Shown piece after piece: positions 18,409 to 26,975 of a DNA stretch of 64,000 bases. Position 1 is the stretch's first letter; each line of letters opens with the position of its first letter. The DNA lies in assembly GCA_028767165.1 (NCBI GenBank), contig JARACJ010000001.1:434001-498000 (forward strand). The letters are read 5' to 3'. This stretch comes from Proteobacteria bacterium DTSAM18. Lineage in GTDB: Bacteria > Myxococcota_A > UBA796 > GCA-2862545. The notes under the pieces are model-generated. The model saw only the letters and a program-made list of their open reading frames with translations. It ran no database searches and was not told the DNA's origin. The position numbers were made by a program, and so were the translations under genes.

Positions 18409-18780
18409 ATGCGCAAGAGAGGTCGGCTGAGCCCGGGATGGGCGTTCGTGCACTATTTCCTGATCTTCCTGTTCGTCTCGCAGATGATCTATGCGATGCA
18501 CCAGGTGTTCGTCGTGCACGGCGTGGGCGGATGGAACCCGGTGCTGCTCGGACGGGCCACCGAGATCTCCCAGGAACAGTTCATGGCCCGCCGGATGTAC
18601 GCCATCGAGGGCTGGCTCGCGATGGTGGGCCTGAGCCTGTACCTTGCGCTGACGGAGGTGCTGCCCCGGGTCCTCGGCGTGGTCGCGGCACAGGCAGCCG
18701 ACACCGCGCAGTCCATGCAGGGACTGGACAACCGGGAGCCCGCCGCCGCGCCGAGCCTGGCGGAGCCGGCCGGTACCTGA
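18409..18780 (+). CDS. Small membrane protein, unknown function
   Basis: A 123-residue protein with two clear hydrophobic segments (about 9-30 and 64-90) and a Pro/Ala-rich tail. GGAGG sits five bases before the ATG. It is 64 bases after the pseudouridine synthase and could be in the same transcript. No family recognised. Confidence 0.65.
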   Translation: MRKRGRLSPGWAFVHYFLIFLFVSQMIYAMHQVFVVHGVGGWNPVLLGRATEISQEQFMARRMYAIEGWLAMVGLSLYLALTEVLPRVLGVVAAQAADTAQSMQGLDNREPAAAPSLAEPAGT

Positions 18781-18917
18781 CGCTTCCATCCTGTCGCCTC
18801 CGGGGGGTCCAAGGGAAGGTTGCGGTCAGGAATCGGTACAGGTCCGATCCCGCATCGCCTCGTTGCAGTAAGGTGCCGTGAACCGCTCACCGAGCATCCC
18901 ACGACGAGGCGAATTCC

Positions 18918-20780
18918 ATGACGTCCCTTCGTTCCCTGACCCTGGGCGCGGCCCTTGCCCTGACGGCATGTGGCACCTCCAGCGCACCCGAGTCCGAGAA
19001 GTCGGCCGACAAGGCCCCCGAGGCATCCGGCGCCACCCCCGAGGAGGCTGCGGCCTTCATCTCCGAGGTCGACGCCGGCCTGCGCAAGCACTGGGTCGAG
19101 AGCGCCCGCGCGGCCTGGACCCACTACACCGACATCACCGACGAGCACGCCGAGGCCCTCACCAAGGCCGAGGAGGCCTCGATGGCCTACCAGACCGAGG
19201 TGATCAAGGAGTCCGCGAAGTTCAACGACGTCGAGGGCGTCGACCCGGACGTGGCGCGGCAGATCAAGCTGCTGCAGGTGTCCACCAGCGCACCCGCACC
19301 GTCCGATGCCGACAAGCGCCAGCAGCTCGCCACCATCATGACCAAGATGGCCGGCGACTACGGCAAGGGCAAGTACTGCCCGTCCGGCGACCCCGAGGGT
19401 GAGGACTGCATGGATCTCGGTGCGCTCGAGGCCGTGCTGTCCAAGGCTGCCGAGGGCGACTACGACGCCCAGCTCGAGGCCTGGAAGGGCTGGCGCACCA
19501 TCTCCCCGCCGATGCGCGCCGACTACCAGCAGTTCGTCGAGCTCACCAACCAGGGCGCCGAGGAGATCGGCTACGCCGATGTCGGCGAGCTCTGGCGGTC
19601 CGGCTACGACATGGATCCCACGGCCTTCGACGCCGAGGTCGAGCGCCTGTGGCAGCAGGTCAAGCCCCTGTACGAGCAGCTGCACTGCCACGTCCGCGCC
19701 GAGCTGAACGAGAAGTACGGCGACGACAAGGTGGCCGCCGACGGCAAGATCCCCGCGCACCTGCTGGGCAACATGTGGGCCCAGAGCTGGGAGAACCTGT
19801 ACCCCATGCTCACGCCCTACCCGGACGAGCCCAAGCTCGACGTGACCAAGGCGCTGCAGGAGAAGGGCTACGACCACGTCAAGATGGTCAAGACCGCCGA
19901 GTCCTTCTTCACCAGCCTGGGCCTCGACAACCTCCCGGAGACCTTCTGGGAGCGCTCCATGTTCCTCAAGCCCGAGGACAAGGACGTCGTCTGCCACGCC
20001 TCGGCCTGGGATGTGGAGCTCAACGACGATCTGCGCATCAAGATGTGCATCAAGATCGACCACGAGGATCTCATCACGATCCACCACGAGCTCGGTCACA
20101 ACTACTACTACCACTACTACTACACCGAGCCCGTGCTCTTCCAGAGCGGCGCCCATGACGGCTTCCACGAGGGTGTGGGCGACACCCTCGCCCTGTCGAT
20201 CACCCCCGGCTACCTCAAGGAGATCGGCATCCTCGACTCCGTCTCCGAGACCGAGCAGGGCCTGATCAACAAGCAGATGCAGGACGCCCTGCAGAAGGTG
20301 GCCTTCTTCCCGTTCGGTCGCATGATCGACAAGTGGCGGTGGGGCGTGTTCTCCGGTGACATCACCCCCGAGAACTACAACGCCGCCTGGTGGCAGCTGC
20401 GCGAGGAGTACCAGGGTATCGAGGCGCCCATCGAGCGTACCGAGGCCGACTTCGACCCCGGCGCGAAGTACCACATCCCCGCCAACACGCCCTACATGCG
20501 CTACTTCCTGGCGCACATCCTGCAGTTCCAGTTCCACAAGTCCCTGTGCCAGGCCTCCGGCCACGAGGGTCCGCTGCACACCTGCTCCATCTACGGCAGC
20601 AAGGAAGCCGGCGCGAAGCTGCAGGAGATGCTCTCCATGGGTGCATCCAAGCCCTGGCCCGACGCCCTCGAGGTGGTCACCGGCACCCGCAAGATGGACG
20701 CCGGCCCGATGCTCGAGTACTTCGCGCCCCTGGCCGACTACCTGAACGAGCAGAACGAGGGCCGCACCTGCGGGTGGTGA
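18918..20780 (+). CDS. M2-family zinc peptidase (angiotensin-converting-enzyme homolog), lipoprotein
   Basis: A 620-residue lipoprotein. The signal peptide ends in the lipobox LTAC (Cys18) and is followed by a Ser/Ala/Pro linker, so the enzyme is anchored in the envelope. The gluzincin site is HELGH (390-394) with the third ligand Glu418 in GFHEGVGD, exactly 24 residues downstream as in human ACE. The surroundings ([20 protein letters not shown]) match ACE closely. M2 enzymes remove C-terminal dipeptides. It stands alone, with a hairpin terminator 26 bases after the stop. Confidence 0.93.
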   Translation: MTSLRSLTLGAALALTACGTSSAPESEKSADKAPEASGATPEEAAAFISEVDAGLRKHWVESARAAWTHYTDITDEHAEALTKAEEASMAYQTEVIKESAKFNDVEGVDPDVARQIKLLQVSTSAPAPSDADKRQQLATIMTKMAGDYGKGKYCPSGDPEGEDCMDLGALEAVLSKAAEGDYDAQLEAWKGWRTISPPMRADYQQFVELTNQGAEEIGYADVGELWRSGYDMDPTAFDAEVERLWQQVKPLYEQLHCHVRAELNEKYGDDKVAADGKIPAHLLGNMWAQSWENLYPMLTPYPDEPKLDVTKALQEKGYDHVKMVKTAESFFTSLGLDNLPETFWERSMFLKPEDKDVVCHASAWDVELNDDLRIKMCIKIDHEDLITIHHELGHNYYYHYYYTEPVLFQSGAHDGFHEGVGDTLALSITPGYLKEIGILDSVSETEQGLINKQMQDALQKVAFFPFGRMIDKWRWGVFSGDITPENYNAAWWQLREEYQGIEAPIERTEADFDPGAKYHIPANTPYMRYFLAHILQFQFHKSLCQASGHEGPLHTCSIYGSKEAGAKLQEMLSMGASKPWPDALEVVTGTRKMDAGPMLEYFAPLADYLNEQNEGRTCGW

Positions 20781-20805
20781 GTTCTCGAAGCTGCTGACAT
20801 GCAGT

Positions 20806-20840
20806 GAGCCCCCATGATCCGGTCAGGGTCGTGGGGGCTC
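20806..20840 (+). terminator. Hairpin terminator after the M2 peptidase gene
   Basis: A perfect 9-bp stem (GAGCCCCCA / TGGGGGCTC) with a 17-base loop. The following CTTCGTGTCT is only moderately T-rich. The next 197 bases, up to 21037, hold no gene I can support. Confidence 0.6.
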
Positions 20841-21037
20841 CTTCGTGTCTGGAGGGGGCAGGACCCGGTGGGCGGTCGAGAGAGGGGGCCGTGGTCGGGG
20901 AACCATGAGGGGGCATGGTTCATGCGTCATGATCATGGCCTCATCATCTCGAACCGTGGCCCAGGAACGACGAGGCCATCAAGAACACGAACGCCCCGAT
21001 CCATCCGGATCGAGGCGCCTGCAGCAGAAGAGGGGAC

Positions 21038-21535
21038 TCAGCCGTTCTTCTTCTTGCGGCCGCGCTTGCCCTTGCGGGACTCCTCGGCGGGCTCGGGGAG
21101 CTCAGCGACGGGCTCGGGCTGGGGCTGCTGGCCGTCGAAGAGGATGTAGCCGCGCTCGGGCGGGATCTCCATCTTGACGTCGCCGCGCTCGCCGCTGCCG
21201 GCGGCGGGGTTGATCTGGAAGGACACCGTGGCACCTGCGCCGATGGCGAAGCCGTTGTCGGTCTCGGCGGAAGAGGTGACGTCCCAGCGGCCGCCCTCGA
21301 AGAAGCCCTTGAGCACCAGGCCGGTGTAGTTGCAGTCCATGTCGGATGCGTTGTGGATGGTCATGACCACCTGTGCGGTGGGCTCGGAGCCATCGCTGCG
21401 GTCGTTGGACGCCTTGGCCCGGACGCGCTCGCAGTTCTCGATCTGGAAGCTGTATTGGTCGACTTGCGTGGAAGTGACCTCGGTGACGTCTTCCTGGGCG
21501 AACGCCAGGGTGGACAGTGCGGTCAGCAGGAACAT
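21038..21535 (-). CDS. Secreted protein, 165 residues, unknown
   Basis: The signal peptide MFLLTALSTLAFAQ has a likely cut after AFA. The mature part is beta-rich with an Ig-like feel (TAQVVMTIHNASDMDCNYTG, two Cys) and ends in a very basic tail, SRKGKRGRKKKNG. GGAGG lies before the ATG. It probably acts in the periplasm; no family recognised. Confidence 0.75.
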   Translation of the reverse strand: MFLLTALSTLAFAQEDVTEVTSTQVDQYSFQIENCERVRAKASNDRSDGSEPTAQVVMTIHNASDMDCNYTGLVLKGFFEGGRWDVTSSAETDNGFAIGAGATVSFQINPAAGSGERGDVKMEIPPERGYILFDGQQPQPEPVAELPEPAEESRKGKRGRKKKNG

Positions 21536-21710
21536 GGGAATCCTCCGTTCACGAGCACAGGCCCACTATGCCACGGCGCCCTGTGATGCTTGTCGCATTG
21601 TGGTGAAGCGAGCCCGTCAGGCGCATGAAAAGGGGCAGATGCACGAACGCCGACCGCGGTGCGATCGGCGAAAAATGGTTGGCCGGCCTCGGAGCCGAAC
21701 GGGAGTCCGC

Positions 21711-22337
21711 TCAGCTGGAAGAGGTCTCCGTGGAGATGACCGACTCGGCTTGTCGCTGCAGCCAGGTGCGGTGCTCGAGGCGGGCCTGCTCGCCGAGCTC
21801 CTGCAGCTTGACGTGGATCCGCTGGATCCGCTGGGTGACGGCAGCGCGGGACACGCCCTTGCGGCGGGCGAGCTCGGCCTTGGAGCCGGCCTTGAGGAGC
21901 TCGGTGAGGTAGGCCTGGTCCTTGGTGGGCAGGGGAGAGTTGACTTCCCAGCCCTGGATCTCGGAGGCCTCCGCCTTGGCGGGCACGGTGCGGTCGTCGA
22001 AGGTGAGGTCGGCCTTGTAGTCCACGTGCTTGCGCTCGCGGATGCGCTTCTGCGCGGCCCGAGCCACCTTGCGCTCACAGATGGTGCGGATGAAGGCATA
22101 CAGCTCGCCGATGCTCTCGCCGCGGAACCGGGCGAGTCCTCCCTGCATCAGGTCGAACAGGACATCCCCCACCAGCTCCTCGGTCTCCGTGGACCGCAGG
22201 ACGTCCGACCAGCGGCTCTGCTGCACGTACCGGACCCGCCGCTCGATCTCCTTGAGCAGCGTCTCCCAGAACGCGCGCGCATCGGCGCTGTGTCGGTTCG
22301 CCAGGATGTGGCGAATGTTTCGCTGGAGGTCTTCCAT
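21711..22337 (-). CDS. Sigma-70-family (ECF-like) RNA polymerase sigma factor
   Basis: A 208-residue protein. The region 2-like part has FRGESIGELYAFIRTICERKVARAAQKR, matching the sigma2 core-binding/-10 helix pattern. The region 4-like helix-turn-helix is KAELARRKGVSRAAVTQRIQRIHVKL. It is the last gene of a leftward three-gene group; its ATG overlaps the end of the preceding small gene (TGAGATG), and no strong ribosome site of its own is visible, so translation is likely coupled. No zinc-type anti-sigma factor is adjacent. The 175 bases downstream carry a short hairpin only. Confidence 0.75.
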   Translation of the reverse strand: MEDLQRNIRHILANRHSADARAFWETLLKEIERRVRYVQQSRWSDVLRSTETEELVGDVLFDLMQGGLARFRGESIGELYAFIRTICERKVARAAQKRIRERKHVDYKADLTFDDRTVPAKAEASEIQGWEVNSPLPTKDQAYLTELLKAGSKAELARRKGVSRAAVTQRIQRIHVKLQELGEQARLEHRTWLQRQAESVISTETSSS

Positions 22338-22338
22338 C

Positions 22339-22545
22339 TCAGAAACCGTTGGAGATGGAGGGATTGGGACCGGTGGGGTCGTCGTCGGTGCCGTTGGAGG
22401 TGCGGCGCAGACGCTTGGGCTGTGCGAGCTGGACCTCACAGTCGTTGGCGTGGGCCTCACTGACGCTGCTGTCGCAGAAGTCGACAGCCTGCGTGGGGTT
22501 CATGAAGCTGACGAGCAGCGCGAGTAGCTGAGAGAAGAACGACAT
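22339..22545 (-). CDS. Small protein encoded just upstream of the sigma factor
   Basis: A 68-residue protein with a good GGAGG ribosome site. The first 15-20 residues are hydrophobic (MSFFSQLLALLVSFM), like a membrane anchor or weak signal peptide. The rest is polar with two Cys (FCDSSV, NDCEV) and a KRLRR patch. It is coupled to the sigma gene by overlap, so a role as sigma regulator is an attractive but unproven idea. Confidence 0.6.
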   Translation of the reverse strand: MSFFSQLLALLVSFMNPTQAVDFCDSSVSEAHANDCEVQLAQPKRLRRTSNGTDDDPTGPNPSISNGF

Positions 22546-22557
22546 GTCAGCCTCCGG

Positions 22558-23151
22558 TCAGTGGCGCAGTGCGGCGAGGTCGGGATCGAGTTCGATGCGG
22601 TTCAGCAGTGCATCGACGAAGGACGGCGGAAGGGTGTCGCGGACGGTGGCGACGATCTGCTCGGCCTCGTCGAGTTCACCGAGCCGGAGCAGGGTGCACA
22701 GGATGTTGCCGAGGTTCTCGGGGGAGCGCTCTCGCTCCATGGCCGAGGTGAAGTGCTCGAGCGCCACATCGGGGGCGTCGTTGAGGAACGCCACGACGCC
22801 GCGGTGGCGGTCGACGGAGGCCAGGGCCTGCTGGAGGTTCGGGCCGCCGCGACGGATGGCGGCCAGCTCCTGGGCGCCGGCGAGGCGGGCGGCCTCCTCC
22901 CAGTCGCTCACCAGCGGGCTCGCCGCGATGACGTGCATGGCCGAGTAGTACTGCACCAGATCGAGGGCGCCCTCGTCGAAGTACTTCTGGGCGAGCTGGC
23001 GGGCGCGGGCGGGGTCGCGTGCCTCGGTGAGGGCGGCCCGGATCTGCTCGATGGCGGGGCGCTGGGCTTCGGGTACGCTACTGACGGGTGCCTGGTAGGC
23101 ATGGACGTCGACGGAGTTGAGGATCCGCTGGAGAAGGCTCGACGTGTCCAT
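22558..23151 (-). CDS. TPR-like helical protein, first gene of the sigma-factor group
   Basis: A 197-residue all-helical protein with tetratricopeptide-like pairs (APDVALEHFTSAMERERSPENLGNILCTLLRLGELDEAEQ runs over residues about 130-165). No signal peptide is seen. The ATG at 23151 follows GGGGGG; an upstream TTG is possible. Only 12 bases separate it from the small gene, so the three genes form one unit. It may bind the sigma factor or sense a ligand; this is inference. Confidence 0.7.
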   Translation of the reverse strand: MDTSSLLQRILNSVDVHAYQAPVSSVPEAQRPAIEQIRAALTEARDPARARQLAQKYFDEGALDLVQYYSAMHVIAASPLVSDWEEAARLAGAQELAAIRRGGPNLQQALASVDRHRGVVAFLNDAPDVALEHFTSAMERERSPENLGNILCTLLRLGELDEAEQIVATVRDTLPPSFVDALLNRIELDPDLAALRH

Positions 23152-23254
23152 GTGGTTCCCCCCCTGCAAGAGTTCATGTCAGATAGTGTTGCAGTGTGTC
23201 TCCATGTTCACACAACGGCGACGGTTTTTTCGTCAGCGAAAGGAAAGGTGTTCC

Positions 23255-24052
23255 TTGGGCCTCCCCTCAACCGGTGAACGAGACGGTCCATCCTTGTTTG
23301 TCGGGATGGTCCACCTGCTGCCCCTTCCGGGCTCTCCACGGTGGAACGGCGACATGAAGGCCGTACTTGCCCATGCGGTACGCGACGCGGAGCGGTTGGT
23401 ACGGGGCGGCTGTGATGCGATCGTCGTCGAGAACATGCACGATGCCCCCTACCTCAAGGGGCGCGTGGCGGCGGAGACCGTGGCGTCGATGGCCATCGCG
23501 GTACATGAACTGGCGAGGTTGGATGTTCCCATCGGTCTGCAGATCCTGGCCGGCGCCAACCGTCAGGCGCTCGGGGTGGCGGTGGCGGCCGGGGCGCACT
23601 TCCTGCGCTGCGAGGCGTTCGCCTACGGGCACGTGGCCGACGAGGGGTGGATGGATGCCTGCGCGGGTCCTCTGCTCCGCGCGCGGGCCGAGCTCGGGGC
23701 CGACGACGTCGCCATCCTCGCCGATGTGCAGAAGAAGCACGCGAGCCACGCGGCCACGGCGGATCTGTCGCTCGGCGAGCTCGCACGGGGGCACGCCTTC
23801 TGTGGTGCCGACGGCCTCGTGGTCACCGGCGTGGCCACCGGGCGTCCCACGAGCCCCGCCGACGTGGCCGAGGCCCGGCAGGCCGGGCTGCCCGTGTGGG
23901 TGGGCTCGGGGGTCGACGAGGTCAGCGCGGGAGCGCTCGCCCGCATCGCCGATGGCCTGATCGTCGGCTCGTTCCTCAAGGAGCAGGGGGACTGGCGGCG
24001 TCCCGTGGATCCGGAGCGGGTGGCGGCGATCCGACGGGCGATCGACCGGTGA
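23255..24052 (+). CDS. btpA: BtpA/SgcQ-family TIM-barrel protein
   Basis: A protein of about 265 residues. The family hallmark FVGMVHLLPLPGSPRW opens the barrel, followed by GCDAIVVENMHDAPY, ILADVQKKHASH and the phosphate-binding-like GSGVDEVSA and DGLIVGSFLK at the end. BtpA was linked to photosystem I stability in cyanobacteria; in non-phototrophs the family has no agreed role. The start is uncertain. TTG at 23255 has AAAGG upstream and keeps the strand before GMVH; the ATG at 23306 would cut into it. Its stop overlaps the next gene's GTG. Confidence 0.82.
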   Translation: MGLPSTGERDGPSLFVGMVHLLPLPGSPRWNGDMKAVLAHAVRDAERLVRGGCDAIVVENMHDAPYLKGRVAAETVASMAIAVHELARLDVPIGLQILAGANRQALGVAVAAGAHFLRCEAFAYGHVADEGWMDACAGPLLRARAELGADDVAILADVQKKHASHAATADLSLGELARGHAFCGADGLVVTGVATGRPTSPADVAEARQAGLPVWVGSGVDEVSAGALARIADGLIVGSFLKEQGDWRRPVDPERVAAIRRAIDR

Positions 24053-24486
24053 TCCTGGGCATCGATCTGGGGCTGCGCACGGGGCTCGCCCTGGTGGACG
24101 AGGCCGGACGGCTGGTGTGGTTCCGCTCCACACGGTTTCCCGATCGTGCACGCATGAAGAAGGGGGTGCACCGGCTGATCTCCGAGCTGCCCCAGGTGGA
24201 CGGTGCGGTGGCCGAGGGGGATCCGCGGCTCGCGCGGGTGTGGGCGAGGGAGCTCGAGCGCGTGCAGGGCATCGTGCTGCAGGTGGTCGCCGCGGAGGCG
24301 TGGCGTCCCGCCCTGTTCAAGCCCTCGGAGCGCCGGGACGGAAGCACCGCGAAGCTGGCGGCGGAGCGCCTGGCCTGGCGGCTCGTCGACGAGGGAGGCC
24401 TGTCACGGCCGAGGTCGATGACGGACGATGTCGCGGAGGCCATCTGCATCGCCTGGTGGGCGCACCTGGAAGGTCGGGCCGGCTAG
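24049..24486 (+). CDS. RuvC/RNase H-fold nuclease-like protein
   Basis: A 145-residue protein beginning MILGIDLGLRTGLALVD, the first beta-hairpin of the RuvC/YqgF RNase H fold with catalytic-type Asp6. Further acidic residues lie at Glu56 (VAEGD) and in the last helix, TDDVAEAICIAW (Asp126/127, Glu130), where RuvC has its closing acidic pair. It starts with GTG overlapping the btpA stop. The stop codon overlaps by four bases with the convergent acyltransferase gene. A junction-resolving role is inferred from fold only. Confidence 0.65.
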   Translation: MILGIDLGLRTGLALVDEAGRLVWFRSTRFPDRARMKKGVHRLISELPQVDGAVAEGDPRLARVWARELERVQGIVLQVVAAEAWRPALFKPSERRDGSTAKLAAERLAWRLVDEGGLSRPRSMTDDVAEAICIAWWAHLEGRAG

Positions 24487-25478
24487 AGATCGCCGCCGCG
24501 GGGAGGCCGGGGCCGCAGGGACGACAGCCGGGTGAGCAGACCCCGCATGAACGCGACGTCGGATGGGGACGGGGTGATCTCCTTGAGCGCCCTGGCCGTG
24601 CTGGCCACCTGCTCCCGCAGCAACCTCGCCTTGGCCCTCGGGCTGGCCTGGCGCTCCCGGCGCATGTCGTCGAGCATCGACTGGATGGCGGCCCGGACGG
24701 CCTCGTCCAGGCGGACGGCTGTGTCCGGGTCGTCGGGGTCGCCGAAGTCGGCCGGCCACAGGGGCTCGCCGAGGGTGTAGTGCAGGCGCGCCGGTGGAGG
24801 GATGTGCGGCCAGGGGCCGATGGTGAGTCCGAAGGGGAGCGACAGGTGCACCGGGAAGACGGTGGCGCGGGCCACCTTGGGGATGCCGACCAGGCGAGCG
24901 AAGCGCTGGCCGGTCGTGAGCACCCACAGGGTGTTGTGGGCGCCGATGTGGGCCAGGGGGACCACCGGGACGTTCCGCTCGCAGGCGACGCGGGCGTAGC
25001 CGTAGCGTCCGTGGAAGTCGACCTTGTAGGCGTGGCGGGAGGGACGCCAGACGTCGAGGTCGCCGCCGGGCATCACGAGCACGTCGCGCTCGTAGGCCTG
25101 CAGGACCCGGCGTGCGTTGGAGGTGGAGGCGCGCAGGGCGCCGGTGCGGGCGATGGCCTGGCCGAGGCGCGGGATCTGGAAGACCATGTCGTGCACGAGC
25201 GCGTGCAGGGGACGGCTGGCGCCGAAGTGGGCCGTCCAGGCCACCGTGAAGCCGATGCCGTCGAGGATGGTGGTGCCGCCGGAGTGGTTGGAGGCCAGCA
25301 TCACGGGCGGGTCCGGGAGGTTGTCCCACCCCTTGACCCGCACGTCGAAGTATCGGCCGGGACCGAAGAAGGTGCTGAACAGGGGGAGGACCCGCTCGAG
25401 CATGGACAGGTCCACGTCGTCCGGGTCGAATCCGGGACCTTGGAAGGTATGGGGGGGAGAGGCGTCGGGGGCATTCAT
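24483..25478 (-). CDS. Lysophospholipid/diacylglycerol-type acyltransferase (LPLAT superfamily)
   Basis: A 331-residue protein. The NHSGGTTILDG segment (H65, D73) fits the acyltransferase His-Asp motif variant seen in NHSG-type LPLATs, and VMPGGDLDVWRP is the second substrate-binding block. It probably acylates a glycerolipid at the membrane; the substrate is not known. The start at 25478 has GGAG six bases upstream. The C-terminal 60 residues are basic and helical. It is divergent from the arginine operon. Confidence 0.75.
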   Translation of the reverse strand: MNAPDASPPHTFQGPGFDPDDVDLSMLERVLPLFSTFFGPGRYFDVRVKGWDNLPDPPVMLASNHSGGTTILDGIGFTVAWTAHFGASRPLHALVHDMVFQIPRLGQAIARTGALRASTSNARRVLQAYERDVLVMPGGDLDVWRPSRHAYKVDFHGRYGYARVACERNVPVVPLAHIGAHNTLWVLTTGQRFARLVGIPKVARATVFPVHLSLPFGLTIGPWPHIPPPARLHYTLGEPLWPADFGDPDDPDTAVRLDEAVRAAIQSMLDDMRRERQASPRAKARLLREQVASTARALKEITPSPSDVAFMRGLLTRLSSLRPRPPRGGDL

Positions 25479-25799
25479 CGGGGGCTCCACCTTGCTCCAT
25501 CGGTCGGATGGGGCCGGAGCAGGTGCGAGGATTGTTTCACACCCGGTCCGCAAGGGCACGTACCCGGATGCCCCATGGCGTGGTTCGCCCGAGGCGCCTC
25601 GTGGGACCGCGGGGCGCAAGGAGAGGCACCTGCGCCGGGTACGTTCCGGAGCCTCCGATCGGCTGCCTGGGAGGTCTGCTTTTCGGGGTGGTATGGTCTG
25701 CTCGTCCCGGCCGGATCCCAGCATGGACCCATGGAGCGCGCTGCATTAAGGGCGCGTGGCTCCGGGCCCTTTTCGACGGCCCGGACAGGAGGATGAGAA
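25479..25799. promoter_or_regulatory. Leader region of the arginine operon, with inverted repeats
   Basis: This 321-base non-coding stretch lies between the divergent acyltransferase and argG. It contains a perfect 10-bp inverted repeat ACGTACCCGG (25558-25567) / CCGGGTACGT (25635-25644), and a perfect 8-bp hairpin TCCGGGCC (25761-25768) / GGCCCGGA (25778-25785) just before the argG ribosome site AGGAGG. I see no classical ArgR box and no clear -35/-10. Confidence 0.45.
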
Positions 25800-26975
25800 A
25801 TGTCCAAGCCTCGTCTGCTGCTCGCGTTCTCGGGCGGCCTCGACACCAGCTTCTGTGTGGTCCATCTGGGCCGTGACTACGAGGTCACCACGGTCACGTT
25901 CGACTGTGGCGGTGTGGACGAGGAAGAGCGACGATCCATCGAGGCCCGCGCGTTGGAGTGCGGCGCCGTGGCACACCACTTCGTGGATCTCAAGCCCGAG
26001 CTGTGCGACGTCATCCTCACCCCCCTGATCCGCTCCGACTACCTCAAGGGCGAGAACTACCCCCTGTGCGTGGGCTCCGAGCGTGGCCTGCAGGCCGCCC
26101 ACCTCGCCCGCATGGCCAACGAGGGCGGCTTCGACGCCGTCGGTCACGGCTGCACGGCCGCCGGCAACGACCAGGTGCGCTTCGACGTCACACTGCTCGC
26201 CCTGCTGAACGAGGGCATCGCCATCGAGGCGCCCATCCGTGATCTGATGCCGTCCCGTGAGGAGTGCTCCGACATCCTCAACGGCATGGGCATCAAGGTG
26301 GAGAAGAAGACCACCACCTACTCCATCAACACCTCGCTGTGGGGCACCACCATCGGCGGTGGTCCCACCCACGATCCCAGCCAGGACATCCCGGCCGACC
26401 TCCGCTACAAGGTCGTCCGCCCCGATGAGGCCCCCGCCGACCACCGCGACGTCACCATCGGCTTCACCGGCGGCATCCCCGTGAGCGTCGACGGCCACGC
26501 GATGCCCCTGTACGACCTGATCGAGACCCTCAACGAGGTGGGCGCCGCCCACGGCGTCGGTCGCGACGTCCACACCGGCGACACCGTGCTCGGCATCAAG
26601 GGCCGCATCGTCTTCGAGGCGCCCGCCGCCTTCCTGATCCACATGGCCCACCGGGAGCTCAACAAGCTCGTGCTGTCCAAGCACCAGCTCGTGATGCGGT
26701 CCTACCTCGGGCCCCTGTACGGCCAGCTGCTCCACGAGGGCCTGTGGCTCGACGCCGTGATGGGCGACGTGGCGGCCTACCTCGAGCACGAGGGCCGTGT
26801 CTGCGAGGGTGAGGTCACCCTGCGCCTGTACCGTGGCACCTGTGAGCTGCTCCGCATGGACTCGCCCCACTCCAAGATGAAGGGCAAGGCCCGCTACGGC
26901 GAGACCGGCGCGGGCTGGACGGGCGCCGACACCCAGGGCTTCGCCCGCATCCTGTCCCTCGGGGTGCGCAAGTGA
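25800..26975 (+). CDS. argG: Argininosuccinate synthase
   Basis: A 391-residue enzyme that joins citrulline and aspartate with ATP to make argininosuccinate. The N-terminal ATP-pyrophosphatase loop is LLAFSGGLDTSF. Downstream are GHGCTAAGNDQVRFD, the SINTSLWG segment and a C-terminal RMDSPHSKMKGKARYGE. AGGAGG precedes the ATG. It is the first gene of a seven-gene overlapping operon; its stop overlaps the GTG of the next gene. It is slightly divergent from the textbook ArgG pattern, but all core motifs are visible. Confidence 0.93.
   Translation: MSKPRLLLAFSGGLDTSFCVVHLGRDYEVTTVTFDCGGVDEEERRSIEARALECGAVAHHFVDLKPELCDVILTPLIRSDYLKGENYPLCVGSERGLQAAHLARMANEGGFDAVGHGCTAAGNDQVRFDVTLLALLNEGIAIEAPIRDLMPSREECSDILNGMGIKVEKKTTTYSINTSLWGTTIGGGPTHDPSQDIPADLRYKVVRPDEAPADHRDVTIGFTGGIPVSVDGHAMPLYDLIETLNEVGAAHGVGRDVHTGDTVLGIKGRIVFEAPAAFLIHMAHRELNKLVLSKHQLVMRSYLGPLYGQLLHEGLWLDAVMGDVAAYLEHEGRVCEGEVTLRLYRGTCELLRMDSPHSKMKGKARYGETGAGWTGADTQGFARILSLGVRK

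Noticed and set aside
18489-20579. A leftward 696-residue reading frame across the M2 peptidase gene
   Set aside because: It is antisense to a gene with an intact HELGH site; no motif of its own.
20841-21037. A short hydrophobic leftward frame ending near 20944
   Set aside because: It lacks an in-frame start with a ribosome site and is only about 20 residues outside the neighbouring gene's shadow.
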